Below are positions 5,500-10,032 of a DNA stretch of 10,032 bases, in pieces (position 1 is the stretch's first letter; each line of letters opens with the position of its first letter). The notes under the pieces are model-generated. The model was not told the origin of the DNA and did not search any database. It saw only the letters and a list, made by a program, of their open reading frames with translations. Made by a program: the position numbers and the translations under genes. The DNA lies in assembly GCA_900772715.1 (NCBI GenBank), contig CAAGRN010000279.1, forward strand, positions 1-10,032. The letters are read 5' to 3'. The stretch comes from an uncultured Subdoligranulum sp. GTDB lineage: Bacteria; Bacillota_A; Clostridia; Oscillospirales; Ruminococcaceae.

Positions 5500-7263
5500 T
5501 TACTCAGTGAGAATCAATTCCCCGTTTTCGCCGCGGGAGAATTGACGCATAAACTCCCATGCCCATTCGATCTGCACGGGATCCACCGCGTGCGGCATAT
5601 TGGCAGCAACGACAAGCTGCAGCAGCGGTGTCTCGGCGGAAACGTCTTTGTTGAACCAGCTCTGCACGGTGTAGCGCCCGCCGTCTCTGGCGGATGCAGC
5701 GTCGGCAGCCAGACCTGTGCCGCTGAGCGTATCAAACATTGGCTCCTGCGGGATGTGGTCAAACGCCTTCCACCATGCCAGTGACTTAGCTGCCATACCG
5801 GACGGATCAGCGGGGATCGGCCAGTGAACCATCGAATCATCTGCCGCGCCCGCGTTCTGGATAACAGGCATCAGTAGATCGCGTTTTGCTTTCTTTTCCT
5901 TGGCGTGCTCTGCCGAGATGCAGCGATGTCCCAGCTTTTCCGGCGGCACATCGCGGATAAAGCCCTGCAGCATTTTGGCGGGGTCTGCATCCATAAAGAA
6001 GGTGGCAAAAGCGTTGCAGGGGGCTGCCGCTGCAAAAATTTCGGGGTAGGTGCTTGCCAGCGCATGGGTCATAGCGGCACCCATGGAGAAGCCGCTGACA
6101 TAAATGCGGCTTTCGTCGATGGGATGCACCTGTTTCATATGCTCGATCAGTGCCAGCACAAAATCTATATCGCTGGGCAGAACCGGCAGATCAAAAATAT
6201 TCCAACACTTGCTGCGCGCCGGGGCAGGGAATACCACGATCAGGTTTTCCCGGTCGGCAATATCGTGCCAGTTGCTTTGCTCAGCGCCATACAAAGGCAC
6301 ACAGTTTACCCCGTGGAAATAAAACACCAGCGGCACTTTTTCCTTGCTGCCGCGCAGCTGCGGCGGAATATACTCATACCAGGTGTGCGGGTAGTTGTTG
6401 TTCACGCCGAGACTCGTGTCATTTACATGGGCGGTAAAGCCGCGCTGCGTAAAAGCGGTACGGTGCTGGTAATGACCATACACATCATTTTGCCAGCGGC
6501 GGGAGCGGCTGAACAGATATTCCCACGCCAGCCGCACAGATTCCGCATCCGTGGGACGCTGGGTGGTGATCAAACGGCACTCGGGATTTTTGCCGTAGTG
6601 CGTAACAATACCGTCATGCTCCGGCTCCCGGCTTGTCTCGCCGTTCGCATGCATCAGATACGCAGTCACCAGCGGATCGCTGCTCCATGCGGCGGTTTCC
6701 ACATTCAGCGCACCGTCCGGCAGCGCATAGCCGTCCGGCAGGTGGGAAACCATCATGGCCGGCACATTCAGCGGGCGCAGGGCTGCCAGCGTTGTCAGCA
6801 TGGCGGAGGCTTCCGGGGAATCCGCAATGTAGAAGATCATCCCGTTAAAGCCGTTCACCCCCAGCTTGCTGCCGCGCAGCACACCGAAGCAGCGCACCAG
6901 ATAATCCATATCGTTTTCGCGCGTGGGGTCGTTGGTGTAATTCCAGCCCTGCTGCGTGGGGTTGGGGAACAAAAGCAGAAAATGTTCTTCTTCAGCCAGT
7001 GCATCCAGCCCTAAGCGCTGCATACATTCGGCGGCAGACGCTTCATCCCGACCGCTGCGCAGCACCATAATAACCTGTGTCTGCTTGGGATCCGGGCAGC
7101 CGCTTTTCGGGGCATAGCAATACATTGTGCGATCCGCGCCGCTGTCCGCATGAACATCGTTTTCGTGTTCTATGGTCGTGTTCGTTTCTCCGGGAACCGA
7201 CTCCGACACGATACGCCCCGCTTCGGCAGAAAATTGAACAAGTGGATTCATCGGGTCATTCAT
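5500..7263 (-). CDS. Two-domain alpha/beta-hydrolase (esterase-like), paralogue of the adjacent gene
   Basis: The protein has 587 residues and no signal peptide. The ATG at 7263 is supported by AGGAGG (plus 7273-7278) 9 nt upstream; a second in-frame ATG at 7251 lacks one. The C-terminal half (about 295-577) carries VFYFHG with His317-Gly318, the nucleophile elbow GFSMGA with Ser393, an acid candidate at Asp475/Asp476, and His558 in NMPHA. The N-terminal half (about 45-205) repeats the hydrolase pattern without catalysis: FYIADSPEASAM (144-155) lines up with IYVSGFSMGAAM, but the G-x-S-x-G core reads D-S-P-E-A. Similar end regions and identical architecture mark it as a diverged tandem duplicate of the 547-residue protein. 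It lies 79 nt downstream of the permease gene, beyond a strong hairpin. A cytosolic esterase acting on an imported compound is the best inference; the substrate is unknown. Confidence 0.82.
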   Translation of the reverse strand: MNDPMNPLVQFSAEAGRIVSESVPGETNTTIEHENDVHADSGADRTMYCYAPKSGCPDPKQTQVIMVLRSGRDEASAAECMQRLGLDALAEEEHFLLLFPNPTQQGWNYTNDPTRENDMDYLVRCFGVLRGSKLGVNGFNGMIFYIADSPEASAMLTTLAALRPLNVPAMMVSHLPDGYALPDGALNVETAAWSSDPLVTAYLMHANGETSREPEHDGIVTHYGKNPECRLITTQRPTDAESVRLAWEYLFSRSRRWQNDVYGHYQHRTAFTQRGFTAHVNDTSLGVNNNYPHTWYEYIPPQLRGSKEKVPLVFYFHGVNCVPLYGAEQSNWHDIADRENLIVVFPAPARSKCWNIFDLPVLPSDIDFVLALIEHMKQVHPIDESRIYVSGFSMGAAMTHALASTYPEIFAAAAPCNAFATFFMDADPAKMLQGFIRDVPPEKLGHRCISAEHAKEKKAKRDLLMPVIQNAGAADDSMVHWPIPADPSGMAAKSLAWWKAFDHIPQEPMFDTLSGTGLAADAASARDGGRYTVQSWFNKDVSAETPLLQLVVAANMPHAVDPVQIEWAWEFMRQFSRGENGELILTE

Positions 7264-7282
7264 GGTAAAAAGCCTCCTGTGT

Positions 7283-7331
7283 AAAAGAAAGACCGCGCAG
7301 TCCCCATAAAATATCGGCGCTGCGCGGTCTT
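7283..7331 (-). terminator. Strong hairpin between permease and esterase genes (terminator or attenuator)
   Basis: AAGACCGCGCAG (7289-7300) and CTGCGCGGTCTT (7320-7331) form a perfect 12-bp stem with a 19-nt loop. On the minus strand the stem is followed by TTTCTTTT (plus 7290-7283). It begins 12 nt after the permease stop and ends just before the esterase ribosome binding site. It should terminate most transcripts or limit read-through, making esterase expression lower than, or independent of, the permease. Confidence 0.75.
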
Positions 7332-7342
7332 GCCTATTTGAA

Positions 7343-8623
7343 TCAAGCGGGAAACATAAGAAACGCGCCGACAGCCAGACCTACGATCTGGAACAGGTAC
7401 ATCGGAATGGCAAATTTGAAGAAGTCAGACAGCTTGTATTTGCCCATGCCGAGGATCATAGCGGGCAGACCGTCGATCGGCAGGAAGCCGCCGCCCCATG
7501 CGGAAGCGGTCATGGCAGCTGCAACGCCTGCCGGGTTGATGCCAAGGCTGGTGCAGGTTGCAATGGCGATAGGCGCAAATACGAACAGCGAACCGATGGA
7601 AGCGCCGGTCAGCGTAGCGCAGGCACTGGTCAGCAGGCAGAATACCAAAATCAGGACGAAGTAGTTTACATTGGCGCCCATCAGCCCGGCAACGGCTTCG
7701 CCTACCATGGCGGTAAAGCCGGTGGAAGCCAGCGCATTGGCAACGCCGATAACAGCAGCCATCATCAGGATCAGCGGGCTGAACACATTGGCGCGCAGCT
7801 CTTTAAAGTTGAACACGCCGATCAGGCAGAGGAACGCCGCCATCAGACCGGGCAGAATGTAGGCAGCCTCGCCAAAGTGGCTGGCGAAAACCATACCGAT
7901 GATCGAGACAGCAAATGCAACGTAGGTGCAGTATTCTTTCCACTTGGGCATCTCTGCCGCAGCAGGGGCTTCCTCGGCTTCTGCCACAGCATCCCCGGCG
8001 CCGACATCATGATCCGGCAGCAGCTTGTAGGCAATCAGGCACCAGACCAGGAAGAACAGGCTCATGAAGAACACCATGCCGGCGTAGCGGGGCAGCGTGA
8101 CCTCGCTCTCAACGCCGGTGCCTTCCAGCAGGGAGCTGGACAGACCCATAAAGAACGCAACGCTGAAGGGAATCAGCGCACGACCGGTAGCAAAGCCGCC
8201 GGGCATCAGCAGCTTGGAGTTGGGCAGATGCTTGCTGTACGGGATGGTGGAAAGGATCGTCAGGATCATCACATAGTAACCGGTGTTGCCGCCGCCCAAA
8301 AGGCTGCTGCCGATCATAATAACAATGATGATCAGCGCATAGGCTTTAAAACCACCCTTGGTTGCCAGCTTTGCCATAATGTGCTTGATGCTGCCCATCA
8401 GGCTGGTTTTCTGCAGGGCCGCCATAACAGCCATAAAGCCCGCAACCATAATAACATTCTTGTCAATAAAGCCTGCAAAAGCATCCTCAATCGTGGAAAC
8501 TCCGGTCAGCACCAGCAGGCAGCACGCCACCAGCGGCGGTGCGCCAAACGAGAATTTGTCCGACATGATCATAACGATCATTAAAATTACGATCGCAAGC
8601 GCGATCCCCATTTGCAATGTCAT
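7343..8623 (-). CDS. SLC13-like / ion-transporter-superfamily organic anion permease
   Basis: The protein has 426 residues. The ATG at 8623 lies 9 nt after AGGAG; an out-of-frame ATG at 8630 is too close to that site. It is a polytopic membrane protein with about 11-12 hydrophobic segments in two similar halves, joined by a hydrophilic, acidic cytosolic loop (about 203-228, with AEAEEAPAAAE). Glycine-rich hairpin candidates sit at 107-115 (SLLGGGNTG) and 338-345 (LTGASIGS), with TASAWGGGFLPIDGLP at 372-387 near the end. Length and arrangement fit the DASS/SLC13-CitM-ArsB clan, which moves di- and tricarboxylates, sulfate or similar anions, commonly with Na+ or H+. The substrate cannot be read. 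It has its own promoter, a leader of about 130 nt, and lies between a pdxA-like gene and two esterase genes, suggesting uptake of an organic acid or its ester. Confidence 0.8.
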   Translation of the reverse strand: MTLQMGIALAIVILMIVMIMSDKFSFGAPPLVACCLLVLTGVSTIEDAFAGFIDKNVIMVAGFMAVMAALQKTSLMGSIKHIMAKLATKGGFKAYALIIIVIMIGSSLLGGGNTGYYVMILTILSTIPYSKHLPNSKLLMPGGFATGRALIPFSVAFFMGLSSSLLEGTGVESEVTLPRYAGMVFFMSLFFLVWCLIAYKLLPDHDVGAGDAVAEAEEAPAAAEMPKWKEYCTYVAFAVSIIGMVFASHFGEAAYILPGLMAAFLCLIGVFNFKELRANVFSPLILMMAAVIGVANALASTGFTAMVGEAVAGLMGANVNYFVLILVFCLLTSACATLTGASIGSLFVFAPIAIATCTSLGINPAGVAAAMTASAWGGGFLPIDGLPAMILGMGKYKLSDFFKFAIPMYLFQIVGLAVGAFLMFPA

Positions 8624-8721
8624 TTTGCATATCTCCTATCTTTTAAACGGATTCCGGGAATTTTTCTCAGCGGAGGTAGAGCCCCGCTTCCTCTCCAACT
8701 CGATCCTCCCTTCCCTGCGTA

Positions 8722-8748
8722 GTTTGCCGCAAACACAATACCGTGTTT
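8722..8748. promoter_or_regulatory. Nested operator-like palindromes in the permease leader
   Basis: GTTTGC-C-GCAAAC (8722-8734) is a perfect odd palindrome. It overlaps AAACAC-N6-GTGTTT (8731-8748), a perfect 6+6 inverted repeat. Together they sit about +6 to +32 relative to the expected minus-strand start near 8754, a position where a bound repressor would block transcription. The cognate regulator is not in the window. Confidence 0.5.
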
Positions 8749-8760
8749 ATCTTAGTTACA

Positions 8761-8789
8761 AGTATACTGTCTGCGCAGGTCGGCAACAA
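8761..8789 (-). promoter_or_regulatory. Probable sigma-A promoter of the permease gene
   Basis: On the minus strand, TTGTTG (plus 8784-8789) and TATACT (plus 8761-8766) are 17 nt apart. The -10 has five of six consensus bases; the -35 is moderate. The expected start is near 8754, giving a leader of about 130 nt before the permease ATG. Confidence 0.55.
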
Positions 8790-8845
8790 TCGAGTTTGTG
8801 TTCAAATCTGTTCCAATCGGAAACATAAAATGGATTTTTTGTGAA

Positions 8846-8884
8846 TTGCGCTCAAAAAGCGTTTCGATTTTAAACGTTGCGCAA
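8846..8884. promoter_or_regulatory. Imperfect inverted repeat after pdxA (operator or weak terminator)
   Basis: Outer arms TTGCGC (8846-8851) and GCGCAA (8879-8884) enclose inner arms CGTTT (8860-8864) and AAACG (8872-8876). The right side contains the palindrome TTGCGCAA. On the minus strand the inner hairpin is followed by C and five T residues, so it might act as a weak terminator for pdxA. It could equally be a regulator site upstream of the permease promoter. Confidence 0.35.
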
Positions 8885-8962
8885 ACAGAAAGGGAACTAT
8901 CTGTGCAAATTTGAAACACTTAAAAAACGCAACATTTCGGAGCGGTATTACGATCTCTGGGT

Positions 8963-9937
8963 TTATTTGCGACCGTTCGTCATCTTAATGGCGTAGTCGA
9001 TGGCGTTGACAAGGCTCAGCTCGTTGCTGGTGCCCTTACCGGCCAGCGCAAAGCCGGTACCGTGGTCAACGCTGGTGCGGATGATGGGCAGACCCAGCGT
9101 AACATTGACACCCTCAACGGCTTTCCACGCCTGCTTGTCGCGGTCATAGACGAAGCCGACAGTCTTGAGAGGAATATGCCCCTGATCGTGGTACATACAG
9201 ACGACGATATCATACCAGCCGCCCAGTGCCTCGGAAAAGACGCTGTCCGGCGGGATGGGACCTATGGCGTTGATGCCCTCGGTCTTGGCAGCCTCAATGG
9301 CGGGCTTGATCTCCTCGATCTCCTCGGTGCCGAACAGCCCGTTCTCGCCGCAGTGGGGGTTCAGACCCGCCACAGCGATCTTTGGCTCGGCAATGCCCAT
9401 ATCCCTGCAGGCCTTGTCGGCAATTTCAATGACCTCCAGCACGCGGTCCTTCTTGACGCGGTCGCAGGCTTCGCGCAGCGAAACATGGGTAGACACATGC
9501 ACAACGCGCAGGTCGTGATGCGCCAGCATCATCGTGTACTTCTTGGTGTGGGTGTAGGTGGCGTAGATCTCGGTGTGACCGTCAAAGTGGGTGTAACCGT
9601 CGGATTTTTCACCGTGGTAGTATGCCAGCGCCTTGTTCATGGCTTCCTTGTTCAGGGCGTTGGTGCAGGTGGCATCCACCTCACCGGCCAGCGCCAGCTC
9701 AATGACCTTTTTTACGCACTGGAACGCTGCGTTGCCGCCCTCGACGCTGACCTGCCCGATGGGGAACGTCTTGACGTCGGGGATCAGTTCCAGATGCAGC
9801 ACATCGATGGTGCCGGGGGTGAATCTGGCATCGCTGACCTTCTCACAGCGGTGGATGGCGATATCGGGGCGCCCCACAAAATGGGTCGCCTGCTCGATCA
9901 TCTTTGCATCGCCCACCACGATGGGGCGGCAGCGCAG
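8963..9937 (-). CDS. pdxA: PdxA-family 4-phosphohydroxy-acid dehydrogenase, 5' end missing
   Basis: About 320 residues are recognisable, from CRPIVVGDAKMIEQA onward; intact family members are about 330. The core is well kept: FDGHTEIYA (metal-ligand region), HVSTHVSL, GLNPHCGENGLFG, CMYHDQGHIPLK, and RTSVDHGTGFALAGKG near the C-terminus, covering the expected metal-binding histidines. The conserved N-terminal motif (GDPAGIGPE) is absent: upstream of Cys-Arg-Pro, near 9931, the frame stays open but no longer resembles PdxA. A GTG at 9919 is possible but would give a truncated enzyme. PdxA oxidises 4-phosphohydroxy-L-threonine in vitamin B6 synthesis; PdxA2 homologues oxidise 4-phospho-D-threonate or -erythronate in acid-sugar catabolism with a DUF1537 kinase. 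Proximity to an anion permease favours the catabolic reading, but no kinase gene is present. Confidence 0.85.
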   Translation of the reverse strand: MRCRPIVVGDAKMIEQATHFVGRPDIAIHRCEKVSDARFTPGTIDVLHLELIPDVKTFPIGQVSVEGGNAAFQCVKKVIELALAGEVDATCTNALNKEAMNKALAYYHGEKSDGYTHFDGHTEIYATYTHTKKYTMMLAHHDLRVVHVSTHVSLREACDRVKKDRVLEVIEIADKACRDMGIAEPKIAVAGLNPHCGENGLFGTEEIEEIKPAIEAAKTEGINAIGPIPPDSVFSEALGGWYDIVVCMYHDQGHIPLKTVGFVYDRDKQAWKAVEGVNVTLGLPIIRTSVDHGTGFALAGKGTSNELSLVNAIDYAIKMTNGRK

Positions 9938-10032
9938 CAGACCTTCAAGTACGGCAACCCCAACACCATCATCAAGACGGCAGTCGCCCTGCAGGGGCGC
10001 AACGTCGGCAAGTGCCGCGCACCCTTCAACTA
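9938..10032 (+). CDS. C-terminal fragment of a DapA-family (dihydrodipicolinate synthase-like) protein
   Basis: On the plus strand the last ~31 codons read TFKYGNPNTIIKTAVAL and then GRNVGKCRAPFN, running off the right edge. The pattern Asn-Pro-x-x-x-(I/V)-K followed by (L/V)G-x-x-R-x-P is the usual tail of DapA/N-acetylneuraminate-lyase-type aldolases, where the last helices close the (beta/alpha)8 barrel. The expected upstream residues are missing: left of about 9938 the sequence is the truncated pdxA gene on the other strand. This is therefore a fragment joined to foreign sequence. Whether it comes from the lysine-pathway dapA or a catabolic paralogue cannot be told from so little. Confidence 0.6.

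Larger units (their letters stand above)
8624..8962. other. Regulatory intergenic region upstream of the permease gene
   Basis: These 339 bases separate the pdxA-like stop from the permease start. No protein gene is supported. The region holds a minus-strand promoter, nested palindromes downstream of the probable start site, a further inverted repeat towards pdxA (8846-8884) and TTCC-AATC-GGAA at 8811-8822. The leader (about 8624-8754) is purine-rich on the transcribed strand and contains ATTCC-G-GGAAT (8651-8661). The density of symmetric sites suggests a regulated promoter. Confidence 0.6.

Noticed and set aside
5905..7014. Long plus-strand open frame (369 codons) opposite the 587-residue esterase
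   Set aside because: It shows no recognisable domain, no ribosome binding site and a composition rich in H/R/Q/G; it is the mirror of a clearly supported gene.
8841..8856. Possible lac- or CRE-like operator around GTGAATTGCGCTCA
   Set aside because: The symmetry is partial and the spacing fits neither the catabolite-responsive element consensus nor a LacI-type palindrome well; it was kept only as part of the broader inverted repeat at 8846-8884.
1..10032. CRISPR array, tRNA/rRNA genes, transposase or phage genes
   Set aside because: No regularly spaced repeats, cloverleaf-like sequence or transposase/integrase motifs were seen on either strand.

Overview
The window looks like chromosomal DNA of a GC-rich, low-oxygen gut Firmicute, most like an Oscillospiraceae/Ruminococcaceae relative (Faecalibacterium/Gemmiger type). 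The reasons are strong AGGAGG-type ribosome binding sites, sigma-A-like promoters, a membrane-anchored G5/3D cell-wall protein, LrgA/LrgB and a diaminopimelate (DAP) pathway. This taxonomic guess comes from protein style and not from a search. No tRNA, rRNA, CRISPR array, insertion sequence or phage gene was seen.

Left part (plus strand): the window opens in an operon. The last codons of an unidentified gene overlap the ATG of dapF (ATGA overlap), but dapF keeps only about 20-23 recognisable codons before the sequence changes. A membrane-anchored G5/3D-domain protein (158-1288) follows and closes with a strong terminator. A clear promoter then drives lrgA-lrgB (1454-2498), a holin-like/export pair whose genes overlap by 8 nt.

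Middle (minus strand): a CaCA-family Na+/Ca2+-type exchanger (2765-3724) converges on lrgB across a bidirectional terminator. Upstream of it lie two adjacent, related two-domain alpha/beta-hydrolases (3841-5484 and 5500-7263). Each carries a degenerate hydrolase-like N-terminal half lacking the catalytic serine and an intact C-terminal esterase half. Neither shows a signal peptide.

Right part (minus strand): upstream of the esterases is an SLC13-like ion-transporter-superfamily permease (7343-8623), separated from them by a strong hairpin. It has its own promoter and nested operator-like palindromes. Next comes a PdxA-family dehydrogenase lacking its N-terminus. The right edge switches abruptly to the C-terminal tail of a DapA-family protein on the plus strand.

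Reading the parts together: permease, two cytosolic esterases and a PdxA-like dehydrogenase could form a catabolic module that imports an organic anion, cleaves an ester and oxidises a (phospho)hydroxy-acid. This is inference from neighbourhood. Both window edges carry truncated DAP-pathway genes in the same orientation, so the middle block was either spliced into a dap locus or joined to it by an assembly error.
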